Under the pieces are notes generated by a model. The model was not told where the DNA came from. It saw only the letters and a list, made by a program, of their open reading frames with translations, and searched no databases. The position numbers and the translations under genes were made by a program. Of a stretch of 64,000 bases of DNA, positions 1-8,886 are shown piece after piece. Numbering within the stretch: position 1 is the stretch's first letter; the number at the start of each line of letters is the position of its first letter. This stretch comes from Kamptonema formosum PCC 10802 (GTDB taxonomy: Bacteria; Cyanobacteriota; Cyanobacteriia; Cyanobacteriales; Oscillatoriaceae), in NCBI RefSeq assembly GCF_000332335.1, contig NZ_KB235948.1, positions 2,173,960 to 2,237,959 on the forward strand. Direction: 5' to 3'.

Positions 1-431
1 CAATCAAGCCCGATGGCGTCCAGCGGGGGCTAGTCGGCGAGATTATCCGCCGTTTTGAAGCCAAAGGCTTTACCCTGGTGGGTTTAAAGCTGATGAAAGT
101 CAGCCGGGAGCTGGCCGAGCAGCACTACGACGTCCACCGGGAGAAACAGTTTTTTGCCGGACTGGTTGATTTCATCACCTCTGGGCCACTGGTAGCGATG
201 GTGTGGGAAGGAGAAGGCGTTGTTGCGTCCGCCAGAAAAATCATCGGTGCCACCAATCCCCTCACCTCCGAACCGGGCACCATTCGAGGAGACTACGGGA
301 TCAGTATTGGCCGCAACCTCATACATGGCTCTGACGCCATAGAAACCGCCAAACGGGAAATCAGCCTCTGGTTCAAAGAAGAGGAATTAGTCAGCTGGCA
401 GCCCTCCCTCAGCAGCTGGATTTACGAATAG
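1..431 (+). CDS. ndk: Nucleoside diphosphate kinase, 5'-truncated by window edge
   Basis: Transfers the gamma-phosphate from ATP to NDPs through a phosphohistidine and so balances the NTP pools in the cytoplasm. The reading frame is open from base 3 and begins with the conserved stretch [15 protein letters not shown], so only a handful of N-terminal residues lie outside the window. The active-site His is in [13 protein letters not shown] and the C-terminus SSWIYE is typical of NDK. A GTG at 78 is internal, not the start. Length and sequence fit the family throughout. A perfect 36-bp palindrome follows six bases after the stop and probably ends transcription. The gene is convergent with the TerC gene. 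Confidence 0.98.
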   Translation, partial: IKPDGVQRGLVGEIIRRFEAKGFTLVGLKLMKVSRELAEQHYDVHREKQFFAGLVDFITSGPLVAMVWEGEGVVASARKIIGATNPLTSEPGTIRGDYGISIGRNLIHGSDAIETAKREISLWFKEEELVSWQPSLSSWIYE

Positions 432-436
432 AGATA

Positions 437-472
437 GAGGGAAGCGGTCACTGGCCAGTGACCGCTTCCCTC
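437..472. terminator. Perfect 18-bp-arm palindrome between convergent ndk and terC
   Basis: The two 18-base arms (GAGGGAAGCGGTCACTGG and its complement) are perfectly complementary with no loop bases left over. There is no T-run on either side, so it is a terminator-like or mRNA-end hairpin rather than a textbook intrinsic terminator. It lies directly behind the ndk stop. A second small stem (CGATTCC/GGAATCG, about 529-545) lies closer to the 3' end of the opposing gene. Confidence 0.6.
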
Positions 473-573
473 AGATTCGCTTGTATCGCTCTCACCCTCA
501 GCGGAGCCAGCGGCAAAAATACAAAAACGATTCCAGCGGAATCGAGGCGTATGTCGCTTGAGACCGCTGAGGT

Positions 574-1299
574 TCAAGGCTTTTCTTCTGTAATGTCTTC
601 AGCCTCACCGGCAGCTTCAGGGCTCTCCGGCTTCCGTTTGGAAAATCCCCAAATGAACAGCACGGCGATCGCCAAAATCATCACCGGCTCCGGCAGCAGC
701 GATTCCCAATTGACAACCTTGAGCAGGAGCCGCAATCCCACCAAGGCCACCGTGATGTAGCCGGCATCTTCGAGATAGAGGTATTCATCTAGCCAGCGGA
801 TGAACAGCTCAGCCATAAACCGCAGGGTAATAATCCCCAGGGTAGCGCCGGTGAGGACGAGCCAGGTTTTGTCAGAAATGGCGATGGCGGTGGTGACGCT
901 ATCGAGAGAGAAGGCCAGATCCGTCAGAGCGATCGTGGGGATAGCTTGCCAGACGGTGGAAAACCTCGGACCGTGGTGTTCCCCCTCCTTCCCCTGATCC
1001 GAGGTAAAGTGCTCGAACGCCAGCCACAGCAGGTAGAGCGCACCCAGCAGTTCAAACTGCCAGAACTTAATCACCCAGGTAGCGGTGAGAATCAGAGCCA
1101 TCCGCAGGGCAAACGCCACCAGCAAACCCAAGTTGAGCGCCTGACGCTGTAGCCTGTCATCTTCCAAGCCCTGGGAAATGGACGCCAGCGCGATGGCATT
1201 GTCAGCCGACAGCACCGCCTCTAGGGCCACCAAAATGACCAGCAGGAAAAAGGCGTCAGCACCGAAATTGGGGTAGAAGTCTGTAAATCGATCCAGCAT
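574..1299 (-). CDS. TerC/Alx-family integral membrane protein (probable metal ion exporter)
   Basis: A TerC-family membrane protein of about 241 residues. It has several hydrophobic segments and the family's acidic membrane motifs, EAVLSADNAIALA near the N-terminus and TDLAFSLDSVTTAIAIS in the second half. Their aspartates are the presumed metal-coordinating residues; TerC proteins are linked to Mn2+ efflux and metalation of exported proteins. I chose the ATG at 1299 (MLDRFTDFYPNFGADAFFL) because family members start just before the first membrane helix. An upstream in-frame start at 1374 adds an atypical 25-residue leader. The C-terminus is a charged Glu-rich tail. The gene is divergent from psaM. 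Its long leader (about 1300-1500) looks structured, but I could not match it to the yybP-ykoY Mn riboswitch that often precedes this family. Confidence 0.9.
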   Translation of the reverse strand: MLDRFTDFYPNFGADAFFLLVILVALEAVLSADNAIALASISQGLEDDRLQRQALNLGLLVAFALRMALILTATWVIKFWQFELLGALYLLWLAFEHFTSDQGKEGEHHGPRFSTVWQAIPTIALTDLAFSLDSVTTAIAISDKTWLVLTGATLGIITLRFMAELFIRWLDEYLYLEDAGYITVALVGLRLLLKVVNWESLLPEPVMILAIAVLFIWGFSKRKPESPEAAGEAEDITEEKP

Positions 1300-1573
1300 T
1301 AAGGATTCTTTGAGCCTGAGAGTTGCGTGCCCGAGAGCGACAAGCGCGCCTGCCCAAACTGGGGCAGAGGACAAGTACCCTCACAAGCTTAACGTTAATC
1401 AGGGGAGTCTGCCGCACAGCCAAAGGGACAAAAGCCTGCTTCCCCCTGATTTCGGCGGGCCGGCTTGCCAGCAGCGCACGTTTTGTTTCATCTTGTAACA
1501 AGAGTATTCCACAAATCGGCAATTTAGTCGAAATTAGTGAACGAATACCCCTAACAACAGGAGCTGTTTAACC

Positions 1574-1669
1574 ATGTCTCTATCCGACACTCAAGTCTTC
1601 GTCGCTCTCGTCATCGCCCTGATTCCTGGCTTCTTGGCCTTCCGCCTGGCCACAGAGCTGTACAAATAA
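1574..1669 (+). CDS. psaM: Photosystem I reaction centre subunit XII (PsaM), 31 aa
   Basis: A 31-residue single-helix subunit of photosystem I in the thylakoid membrane, where it helps hold the trimer interface. The protein begins [19 protein letters not shown] and ends FRLATELYK, which matches the PsaM pattern (xLSDTQ ... PxFLAFRLxTELYK) along its whole length. Start: ATG 1574 with an AGGAG-like ribosome binding site in acaggagctg about 10 bases upstream. It is monocistronic. The gene is shorter than common ORF cut-offs and easily missed. Confidence 0.96.
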   Translation: MSLSDTQVFVALVIALIPGFLAFRLATELYK

Positions 1670-1953
1670 AGCCGTTCCAGTGACGCAGGCGGGGAGCCTT
1701 TCAGGGCAATTGACTCCAAAGCTTCCAGGCAATTCGGTCGAGCGACTGTAAATTGCTGGCGAGCACCCGGGAGTCAAGGCTCCAGGGAGGCTCCCCTCGC
1801 CCTCTGTTGAAGTTCAACCAGCGCTCTAAAATTTAGGTATTCTCCCCTAGTGCGGTTTGACCGATGAGCGACTCCACTGCAGGCGTGCGCAGGGTGAGGT
1901 TTTTCTCGAACACCGTTGAAATCGCGGCTAAAAGCGCGGAAATTCAAGAGACC

Positions 1954-2430
1954 ATGAATGCCACTGAACCCTCAAGACACCCTTTGCAACCTGCAGGACC
2001 GAGCCGGCGTGCCGATCGTCAGGACAAACGCCGCCAGCGCAGTCACCCTTACCGAGTCATGGCCTCTGAAACTACTGTCAAGCTGGCAGTCAATGCCGTG
2101 CTGTCCTTCGCAGCGGCTTCGGCGCTAGCGCAACTGTGGCCCTATTACCGCTCCGAGGTCGAGAAACTCCAGAAAATCCAAGCGGAAGTCAAACAGACCG
2201 AAGGGCGAGTCACGCAATTGCGCGAGGACTTCAGCCGCTCCTTCGATCCCCAACAAATGAAAAGGGTGATGCAGGAGCAGAGCCATCTGGTGGACCCCAC
2301 GCAGCTGCCGGTTATTTTCCAGGAAAACCAGGCCCAAAGCGCGCCGGCACGCACCGGCGGGCGAGAGGAGGCTCAAGGAGCGCCGGTGCCGGCCAGCCGG
2401 CGAGAGGATTTTCAGGCTGAGGGGCGGTGA
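1954..2430 (+). CDS. slr1601-like putative cell division protein (one TM, coiled coil)
   Basis: A cyanobacterial protein of about 158 residues. A basic, Arg-rich N-terminus is followed by one membrane helix (around VNAVLSFAAASALAQLW) and then a heptad-like region (RSEVEKLQKIQAEVKQTEG). That is the FtsL/DivIC-like plan expected of a bitopic septum-associated protein. Cyanobacterial homologues are annotated as slr1601 family putative cell division proteins; the assignment rests on overall resemblance, not on a catalytic motif. The ATG at 1954 is preferred. An upstream in-frame ATG at 1864 would add 30 residues of ordinary composition. The C-terminal 30 residues are low-complexity (Ala/Gly/Arg/Glu). 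It ends 5 bases from the convergent TPR gene. Confidence 0.7.
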   Translation: MNATEPSRHPLQPAGPSRRADRQDKRRQRSHPYRVMASETTVKLAVNAVLSFAAASALAQLWPYYRSEVEKLQKIQAEVKQTEGRVTQLREDFSRSFDPQQMKRVMQEQSHLVDPTQLPVIFQENQAQSAPARTGGREEAQGAPVPASRREDFQAEGR

Positions 2431-2435
2431 ATTGA

Positions 2436-3161
2436 TTAAGCGCTCAAAGGTTTGAGCAAGTCGCTCAGCCAAATTTCCACCCGAGCGAGCGCGCTGTTGT
2501 CCGCCGGCGCTTCCTGCAGCTGGCTTTTGGCCCGCCGGTAGTCGGCCACGGCGCAGTTCCACTCACCCATCAAGTGATAGGTGCGGCCTCGCTCCGCCCA
2601 GATGTGGCCCTTGAGGCTGCCCAGCCTCTCGGCGAAGTCAAAGTTATCAATCGCTCGCTCGTACAGTCCGAGCTCTCGCAAGGTAATGCCCCGGTTGAGC
2701 CAAGCCCGAACGTGCGCGGGGTTGAGGTCAATGGCCCTGTCATAGTTCAGCATGGCCGCCGGCAAATCGCCTCGGGCGGCGCAATAATTGGCCAGATTGT
2801 TGTAGGCGCTGGCCAATTGCGGGTTCAGCTGGATCGCCCTGGTGTAATCGGCGAAGGCTCTGTCAAGTTCCCCGCTCTGGAAATACATCAGTCCGCGATT
2901 GCTGTAATCGGCAGCACTGGCGGGATCTCGGGAAATCAGCCCAGTCAGGATCTCAATCGCTTCGCTGTACTGCCCCCGCTCGGCTTTGGCGCGGGACTGC
3001 CGGCGGAGCGCCACCACCTCGTCAGGCTCCACCGGGCTTTTGGCTTTCTCTGGCGAGGGGGAGGAGTCTAGCTGAGGTTGCTGAGCGCGCCGGCACGGAA
3101 CAGTTCGGCGCTGCCGCTGCCCACTGCTGTCTTGACGGTCTGCAAAAAAGCGAGTCTTCAT
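2436..3161 (-). CDS. Tetratricopeptide repeat protein
   Basis: About 241 residues. After a polar N-terminal 50 residues the protein is made of at least four TPR units, for example SADYSNRGLMYFQSGELDRAF, ASAYNNLANYCAARGDLPAAM and VRAWLNRGITLRELGLYERAI, each ending in an NP-like turn. It is a protein-protein interaction scaffold with unknown partner. The start is taken at MKTRFFADRQD, two codons inside the longest frame. There is no signal peptide, so it is probably cytoplasmic. Convergent with the slr1601-like gene. Confidence 0.85.
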   Translation of the reverse strand: MKTRFFADRQDSSGQRQRRTVPCRRAQQPQLDSSPSPEKAKSPVEPDEVVALRRQSRAKAERGQYSEAIEILTGLISRDPASAADYSNRGLMYFQSGELDRAFADYTRAIQLNPQLASAYNNLANYCAARGDLPAAMLNYDRAIDLNPAHVRAWLNRGITLRELGLYERAIDNFDFAERLGSLKGHIWAERGRTYHLMGEWNCAVADYRRAKSQLQEAPADNSALARVEIWLSDLLKPLSA

Positions 3162-3167
3162 ACTCAA

Positions 3168-3502
3168 AGTCCCCTATACCCTTTGAGCATTAGCTTACAA
3201 ACTCCGGCAGCACCCCCGATGTGCCGGTGTGTCACTTGCACATGCGTATAGCGCCTGACTTGAAATTTGAGTGTTGAGAGTTGGGATTGGCGACGAGAGC
3301 GAAAATCCCGGCGTGCCAGACCGGCTGGGACTTTGGGAGTGTGGCGAGGCGGTCTTTCACACGTAAGCCGGCACTCCCAACTGTCCTGCCTGCTCGCAGA
3401 CAGTTGCGCAACTGGAATAGGAGCCGGATGCGGGATAACAGCGCTTCTATTTGAGCTGTGAGACGCAGAAACCGGGTTTCTTGGAGAAACCCGGTTTCTG
3501 CA
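3168..3502. other. Gene-free spacer ending in a GGGTTTC hairpin
   Basis: No supported gene. At about 3466-3499 lies an inverted repeat (AGAAACCGGGTTTCTT / GAGAAACCCGGTTTCT), one of at least seven copies of a dispersed hairpin in this window. It abuts the stop codon of ctpA and probably forms the 3' end of that message. The rest (3168-3460) shows nothing I recognise. Confidence 0.7.
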
Positions 3503-4735
3503 TTAAGCCGCATCAGCCACTACGGACTCTTTGCTGAGCAACTCCACAGCGGCTTGATACTGCCGGTCAGCCTCCGTCGCCACCTGGCTGCGCCCCACCG
3601 GCTCCAAGGGCACCACCCGGTCTGGGACAATGCCTAACTTGTGGATGTCTCGGTGGTTTGGCGTCTCGTATTTAGCCACCGTTACCGCCAGCCCAGAGCC
3701 ATCGGACAGGTCAAACAGGGACTGAATCAAGCCCTTGCCAAAGGTTTTTTCCCCCACCAGCAGCGCCCGCCCGTTATCTTGCAGGGCACCGGCGAGAATT
3801 TCACTGGCGCTGGCGGTTCCCTGATTGACCAAAACCGCCAGAGGGGCGTCAGTCAGCGCTTCGCCAAAGGCTTCAAAGCTGCCCAAAACCCTTTTCCGGT
3901 TGACGGTGTGAACGATTGTGCCAGTATCGATCCAGAGGCGGGCGATTTCAATGCCGGCTTGCAACAAACCGCCCGGATTGTTCCGCAGGTCGAGAATGTA
4001 GGCTTTCGCCCCCTCTCCCTGCAGACGGGAGATAGCGTGAGCCACTTCAGCGGTGGCGTTGGCATTGAACTGGCTGAGGCGAATGTAGCCAATCGGCGTG
4101 CCGCTTGAGGAAGTCTGCAGCTCGGCGTACACTGGATTGAGGGCAATCCGGTCCCGCTGCAGCTGAAATTTTAGCGGCTCGGCGCTCCCCTCTCGCCTCA
4201 CCGTCAGGGTGACGCGACTGCCCGACGGACCCCGCATCCGTGCGGCAGCGGCGTCCAGAGAGAGGTTTTCTGTAGAAATGTCATCTATCTTGAGGATGAT
4301 ATCGCGCGGTTGCAGGCCCGCTCGGGCTGCCGGTGAGCCGTCAATCGGAGCCACCACTTGTATATAGTCGGTTTCCTCATCGAGGGCAATTTGCAGCCCG
4401 ACGCCGGTCAGCTCCCCTGAGGTATTTAGCTGTAAACTGTTGTACTGGTCAGGTTTTAACAGTCGCGTGAAGGGATCGTCCAAGGTGGCTAGCATCTGGC
4501 CGATCGCCTCGTAAGTCGCCTCTCGATTTTTCAGCGGCTGCTTGACCAGCTTCTGGCGCACCTGCCACCAGTCCTGATGGTTGAACGTGTCGTCCACATA
4601 AGCGCGATTGACAATCCGCCACGCCTCCGACAGCAGTTGCTGTTCCTCTGTCAGGGCGCTTGCCGGTCTTGCCGGCCATCCCAAGCTTATCAGCAGTACC
4701 AGTAAAAGTCCGACCCAGAAAACTCGTTTGCGCAT
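3503..4735 (-). CDS. ctpA: Carboxyl-terminal processing serine protease (CtpA-type, S41)
   Basis: A lumenal/periplasmic S41A protease; CtpA removes the C-terminal extension of the D1 precursor of photosystem II. Order: signal peptide (VFWVGLLLVLLISLGWPARPASA), CTP N-terminal helical domain, PDZ domain (around GELTGVGLQIALDEETDY to VTLTVRREG), then the protease core. The Ser-Lys dyad is visible as NQGTASASEILAGAL (Ser) and GEKTFGKGLIQS (Lys). The ATG at 4735 (MRKRVFWVG) starts directly at the signal peptide and is preferred over 4774. About 410 residues, normal for CtpA. It is divergent from petB, and a GGGTTTC hairpin sits at its 3' end. Cyanobacteria carry CtpA, CtpB and CtpC paralogues, and the exact paralogue is not certain. 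Confidence 0.93.
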   Translation of the reverse strand: MRKRVFWVGLLLVLLISLGWPARPASALTEEQQLLSEAWRIVNRAYVDDTFNHQDWWQVRQKLVKQPLKNREATYEAIGQMLATLDDPFTRLLKPDQYNSLQLNTSGELTGVGLQIALDEETDYIQVVAPIDGSPAARAGLQPRDIILKIDDISTENLSLDAAAARMRGPSGSRVTLTVRREGSAEPLKFQLQRDRIALNPVYAELQTSSSGTPIGYIRLSQFNANATAEVAHAISRLQGEGAKAYILDLRNNPGGLLQAGIEIARLWIDTGTIVHTVNRKRVLGSFEAFGEALTDAPLAVLVNQGTASASEILAGALQDNGRALLVGEKTFGKGLIQSLFDLSDGSGLAVTVAKYETPNHRDIHKLGIVPDRVVPLEPVGRSQVATEADRQYQAAVELLSKESVVADAA

Positions 4736-4982
4736 GAGACAAATATGATATGTGTGACGAGAAGCCACCGTCAAAGCCGCCGGTGGCCAAACCGCAATTG
4801 GGTGGCGGGCGTTACAATCCTTACCCCGCCAGGGTTCCAGGTGCGTTAAGCGCTGGGCAGTCAGTAACCTTCCTCAATCCCCCTATCGTTTTCGAGCAGT
4901 TGTGGCTTGGCTTTATGAAAACCTGTTTAGACTATGTTACATTCTTGATGAACAGCAATACATTTCTGGGAACGCTTGCTCT

Positions 4983-5630
4983 ATGGCCAATGTCTACGAC
5001 TGGTTTCAGGAGCGCTTAGAGATTCAGGCGCTTGCTGATGACGTATCTAGCAAGTACGTCCCCCCCCACGTCAACATCTTCTACTGCCTGGGCGGGATCA
5101 CCCTCACTTGCTTTTTGATCCAGTTCGCCACTGGATTCGCCATGACCTTCTACTACAAGCCGACGGTGACGGAAGCCTTTACGTCAGTGCAGTACCTGAT
5201 GACGGAGGTCAACTTCGGCTGGCTGATTCGCTCCATCCACCGCTGGTCTGCCAGCATGATGGTGCTGATGATGATCCTGCACGTTTTCCGGGTTTACCTC
5301 ACCGGCGGTTTCAAAAAGCCCCGCGAGCTGACCTGGGTGACCGGCGTGATTTTGGCCGTGATTACCGTTTCCTTCGGCGTCACCGGCTACTCCCTGCCCT
5401 GGGACCAAGTGGGTTACTGGGCCGTGAAGATTGTTTCCGGTGTCCCTGAAGCCATTCCCGTGGTCGGTTCGCTGATTGTAGAACTCCTCCGTGGCGGTGC
5501 CAGCGTTGGGCAAGGCACTCTCACCCGCTACTACAGCCTGCACACTTTCGTGCTGCCTTGGCTGATTGCAGTGTTCATGCTGCTGCACTTCTTGATGATC
5601 CGCAAGCAAGGGATTTCCGGTCCCCTGTAA
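4983..5630 (+). CDS. petB: Cytochrome b6
   Basis: The 215-residue haem-binding subunit of the cytochrome b6f complex in the thylakoid membrane. It carries the two b haems and the covalent cn haem that link plastoquinol oxidation to proton translocation. The conserved Cys of [14 protein letters not shown] attaches haem cn. Haem-ligand histidines are in [40 protein letters not shown] and [11 protein letters not shown]. The frame opens at 4902, but the family start is ATG 4983 ([16 protein letters not shown]), which gives exactly the family length. petD follows after 87 bases, the usual petBD operon. Confidence 0.99.
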   Translation: MANVYDWFQERLEIQALADDVSSKYVPPHVNIFYCLGGITLTCFLIQFATGFAMTFYYKPTVTEAFTSVQYLMTEVNFGWLIRSIHRWSASMMVLMMILHVFRVYLTGGFKKPRELTWVTGVILAVITVSFGVTGYSLPWDQVGYWAVKIVSGVPEAIPVVGSLIVELLRGGASVGQGTLTRYYSLHTFVLPWLIAVFMLLHFLMIRKQGISGPL

Positions 5631-5717
5631 ATTGCTAAGCAGTGAGCTGCTAGTGTTGAGCCGCTAACAGCTCACGGCCACTAATAAGCAAAACCTTTTA
5701 GGAGAACACGCAGAACT

Positions 5718-6200
5718 ATGGCAACTCTGAAAAAGCCAGATTTGAGCGATCCCAAGCTGCGCGCCAAACTGGCAATGGGAATGGGCCACAACTATTACGG
5801 CGAACCGGCATGGCCCAATGACCTGCTCTATGTTTTCCCTGTGGTAATTTTGGGCACCATCGCCCTCTGTGTCGGTCTGGCGGTCCTCGATCCCGCAATG
5901 GTGGGCGAGCCGGCGGACCCCTTCGCCACTCCTCTGGAAATTCTGCCCGAGTGGTATTTGTGGCCAGTTTTCCAAATCCTGCGCATTCTCCCCAACAAAC
6001 TGTTGGGGATCGCCTCTATGGCTGCGATTCCCCTGGGACTGATGCTCGTTCCCTTCATTGAGAACGTCAACAAGTTCCAAAACCCCTTCCGCCGTCCGGT
6101 GGCCACCGCTGTCTTCCTGTTTGGCACCCTGGTGACCCTCTGGCTGGGGATCGGCGCTATTTTCCCGATTGACAAATCCCTCACCTTAGGTCTGTTCTAA
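5718..6200 (+). CDS. petD: Cytochrome b6f complex subunit IV
   Basis: A 160-residue, three-helix subunit equivalent to the C-terminal half of mitochondrial cytochrome b. It forms the plastoquinol oxidation (Qo) site with PetB. The signature PEWY motif is in [17 protein letters not shown] and the family N-terminus ([15 protein letters not shown]) is intact. An AGGAG ribosome binding site (tttaggagaacacg) lies upstream. Second gene of the petB-petD operon; a 60-bp hairpin follows 23 bases after the stop. Confidence 0.99.
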   Translation: MATLKKPDLSDPKLRAKLAMGMGHNYYGEPAWPNDLLYVFPVVILGTIALCVGLAVLDPAMVGEPADPFATPLEILPEWYLWPVFQILRILPNKLLGIASMAAIPLGLMLVPFIENVNKFQNPFRRPVATAVFLFGTLVTLWLGIGAIFPIDKSLTLGLF

Positions 6201-6593
6201 AAGACTGAAACGGGTTAAAATTTGACGCCTGTCAGGTTTCATAGAAGTGCGGGTGCGCTTCTGTTGAAACCCGAACAGGCGTCACTCCTTAATAGCTGGC
6301 TGTTTTTTCTTTAAAATAAGTTTATAAAAATTAACTGCACTATTACAGCGAATTCGCTATACTGAAAGTTGACCGACCCACTCCTGAAAATATATCTAGT
6401 GTATTCCGGCAGTTTTCCGCGAGGAACCTTTTCTATGTTCCTTTCGCTCCCCCTCTCCTCAAGAGGTGGCTAGCTGGGGTTAGGCGCTGAAAATTTTTTA
6501 GCCCCTAAACCCCTAGCCTACAGCCCCGAACCTCTCCGCCGGCGGCGCTGCTCAGCTAGCGTTTCTCAAGGAGCGTTCCTGCGCCACTAGCGG
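6201..6593 (+). terminator. Long hairpin behind petD, plus a second inverted repeat
   Basis: At 6224-6283 the arms GACGCCTGT/ACAGGCGTC, GGTTTCA/TGAAACC and AGAAG/CTTCT nest into one long stem. This is the likely 3' end of the petBD transcript, although the following bases (actcctt) hold no long T-run. At about 6467-6520 a second inverted repeat (GGCTAGCTGGGGTTAGG against CCCCTAAACCCCTAGCC) has an A/T-rich loop. No gene is supported between them. Confidence 0.65.
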
Positions 6594-7094
6594 ATGGAAA
6601 AATTCCCAGACTGCTGCACTAGCTCGCCCGAATCAATTATTGGCCTGTGCACGGAAATGTTGCAGCAAGAACATCTGACGGTTCAGAGCGATTTGGCTGC
6701 CCTAAGCCAGGTGCAAAAATGGTTTGAGAGATTCTTTCTCAAACACACCTCACAGCTTTTATGGTCAGAAGAAAAACTCTACTGTCTCAACTTAGCGCTA
6801 GCAGAAGGATTTACCAACGCCGTCCGCCACGCTCATCAAGAATTGCCACCGGCAACCCCCATCGAAATTGATGTGGCGCTGTGGGACGACCGGCTGGAAA
6901 TTCGGATTTGGGATAGGGGAAACCCCTTCAATCCTGATTCCATAAAAGAGCCAGATCCGGGAACCCTCCAGTCCGGCGGGTATGGCTGGTTCTTGCTGCG
7001 GCGTTTGGCAGACCGAGTGGTTTACGAACGGTGTGAGAATGGCGGGAACTGCCTGGTGATTTTAAGTAAAATTTGCAATAACAGACAGCCTTGA
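6594..7094 (+). CDS. Anti-sigma regulatory factor / RsbW-like serine kinase
   Basis: A GHKL ATPase of the RsbW/SpoIIAB type, 166 residues. These bind a sigma factor or phosphorylate an STAS-domain antagonist on Ser. The N box is NLALAEGFTNAVRHAHQ, the G1 box is IRIWDRGNPFNP (Asp contacts adenine) and the G2-like box is SGGYGWFLLRRLADRV. The N-terminal 40 residues are less conserved, so a downstream start is possible. The next gene begins inside the stop region (4-base overlap), which implies translational coupling. No STAS partner or sigma factor is adjacent, so the target is unknown. Confidence 0.88.
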   Translation: MEKFPDCCTSSPESIIGLCTEMLQQEHLTVQSDLAALSQVQKWFERFFLKHTSQLLWSEEKLYCLNLALAEGFTNAVRHAHQELPPATPIEIDVALWDDRLEIRIWDRGNPFNPDSIKEPDPGTLQSGGYGWFLLRRLADRVVYERCENGGNCLVILSKICNNRQP

Positions 7095-8218
7095 AGCAGA
7101 AATTGAGCGCACCGGCAACCCCTGTCTTCGTTTTCTTAGAAATTTTTGCCCAAGAAGGCGGCATTCAATCTTATGTCAAGGATATTCTCAGGGCTTATCT
7201 GTCGGTGGGTTGCGGTCCTGCCGAGGTTTTCCTGCTGCGGGACAGTCCGGGATGCCCAAATCCCTTTAACACCGGCCTGCTAAAGTTTTACTACCTGAAA
7301 ACCCTGCCCCCCTGGCTGGGACGCCTGCGGCTGGGAGCCGCCCTGCTCGGCTGTCTGCTGCGCCGGCGTCCGCAACGGGTTTTCTGCGGTCACGTCAAAC
7401 TGGCACCGCTGGTACAGCTGCTGTGCCAGCCCTTAGCAATTCCTTACACGGTCCTCACTTACGGCAAAGAAGTGTGGGAGCCGCTAGCGCCTCCATACCA
7501 AAGGGCGCTAAAACTTGCAGACAGCATTTGGGCGATCAGTCGCTACAGCCGAGATATAGCCTGCTCTGCCAATAACCTAGACCGGCAAAAGTTCCAGATG
7601 TTACCCTGCGCGGTGAGTGGCGACATCTTCACCCCGGGCGAGAAAGACCCAACGTTGGTCGAGCGCTACAGTTTGGCCGGCTCCAAAGTGCTGATGACCG
7701 TAGCCCGCCTGTGGTCAGGAGATATCTATAAAGGTGTGGATGTGACGATTCGGGCGCTGCCACACATAGCACAAAAAATCCCAACTGTCAAGTATTTAGT
7801 GATTGGGCGGGGAGACGACCGGCCCAGGCTGGAGCGACTGGCCCAAGACTTAGGGGTAGGGGATCGGGTGGTATTTGCCGGCTTCGTGGGGGCAGAAGAG
7901 CTGCCGGCGCACTACCGGGTGGCGGACGCTTACGCCATGCCGTCCCAGGAAGGGTTTGGCATCGTCTATCTAGAGGCGATGGCAAGCGGGGTGCCGGTGC
8001 TCGCCGGGGACGCCGATGGCTCAGCAGACCCCTTGCAGGATGGCCGGCTGGGGTGGCGAGCGCCGCACCGCGACCCGGAAGCGGTAGCGGCGGCGTGTGT
8101 GGAAATGCTGGAGGGGAAAGACCGCCGGTGTTCGGGGGAGTGGTTGCGACAGGAAACCCTGACCCGGTTCGGTACGGATGCCTTCACCGAGAGAGTCAAA
8201 CAACTCATAAATTTGTGA
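7091..8218 (+). CDS. Glycosyltransferase family 4 (GT-B fold)
   Basis: About 375 residues. The N-terminal acceptor domain begins FVFLEIFAQEGGIQSYVKDI, where GG-I-Y is the usual phosphate-loop segment. The C-terminal nucleotide-sugar domain contains VLMTVARLWSGDIYKGVDV, YLVIGRGDDRPRLERLA and the retaining-GT EX7E region PSQEGFGIVYLEAMASG. It probably adds a sugar to a cell-surface glycan or lipid; donor and acceptor cannot be read from sequence. The start is a TTG overlapping the stop of the anti-sigma gene. No alternative ATG exists before the conserved domain, which supports coupling. Confidence 0.88.
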   Translation: MKQKLSAPATPVFVFLEIFAQEGGIQSYVKDILRAYLSVGCGPAEVFLLRDSPGCPNPFNTGLLKFYYLKTLPPWLGRLRLGAALLGCLLRRRPQRVFCGHVKLAPLVQLLCQPLAIPYTVLTYGKEVWEPLAPPYQRALKLADSIWAISRYSRDIACSANNLDRQKFQMLPCAVSGDIFTPGEKDPTLVERYSLAGSKVLMTVARLWSGDIYKGVDVTIRALPHIAQKIPTVKYLVIGRGDDRPRLERLAQDLGVGDRVVFAGFVGAEELPAHYRVADAYAMPSQEGFGIVYLEAMASGVPVLAGDADGSADPLQDGRLGWRAPHRDPEAVAAACVEMLEGKDRRCSGEWLRQETLTRFGTDAFTERVKQLINL

Positions 8219-8261
8219 TTAGCATGGAATTATATCCAACCGCGAGCGCCAGGAGATTCCC

Positions 8262-8642
8262 GTGAACCAGAACAGCTGGAAAAGTTTTCAATTCAACTTC
8301 TCTGACGCCGGCAACTGGCTGACTGCCTTGCTTGTCATCTGGTTGCTGGGCTCTATTGGCTTGGGCTGGCTGGTCAAGTCGATTTTGATTTTAATGGGGC
8401 TGGCTCTGATTGCGCCGGCGCTGGCATTTTTTGGGGTGCGCTGGTGGTTGAGCCGCAACCTGATTGAAGACCAGTGTCCCGTCTGCAGCTACGAAATCGC
8501 CGCCTTGAACAAGACGCAACTGCAGTGCCCCAGCTGCGGCGAACCGCTCCAGGTGGAACAGGGTCATTTGCAGCGCCTGACACCTCCCGGCACCATTGAT
8601 GTCAAGGCGATTGAGGTGTCAGCGCCCCAACTAGAGGACTAG
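8262..8642 (+). CDS. Membrane protein with C-terminal zinc ribbon, function unknown
   Basis: 126 residues from a GTG start. Two hydrophobic stretches (NWLTALLVIWLLGSIGLGWL and ILILMGLALIAPALAFFGV) are followed by a CPVC-x16-CPSC pair, a probable rubredoxin-type zinc ribbon. The ribbon is likely on the cytoplasmic side. I recognise the architecture as a conserved cyanobacterial hypothetical but cannot assign a role. It lies downstream of the glycosyltransferase. Confidence 0.75.
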   Translation: MNQNSWKSFQFNFSDAGNWLTALLVIWLLGSIGLGWLVKSILILMGLALIAPALAFFGVRWWLSRNLIEDQCPVCSYEIAALNKTQLQCPSCGEPLQVEQGHLQRLTPPGTIDVKAIEVSAPQLED

Positions 8643-8886
8643 CCAGCAGCTAAAATACTCTGGTGCTGATTGGTGAAATCCGCCGAGCGCTCGGGGGGCT
8701 GATTCCAGTCAAACAGTCCCGGTTCCCAAACGGGTCAAGTGACTGCGGCGAGGGGAGCCACACGCGAGGCTGTTTTTCTTCTATAGTAGAGTCGCTACGA
8801 CCGTGCGACTTGCTGGCACGTGGGTGCTGGTTGAGCGTTTGTGGTTGGATCGGGTCGCATCCGCTATCTGCCTGGAATTTTACAGC

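Noticed and set aside
1300..1400. Glycine or TPP riboswitch ahead of terC
   Set aside because: A CTCTCAGG motif resembles the end of a glycine aptamer, but the matching 5' GGAGAG arm and the core are absent; TPP core bases are also missing.
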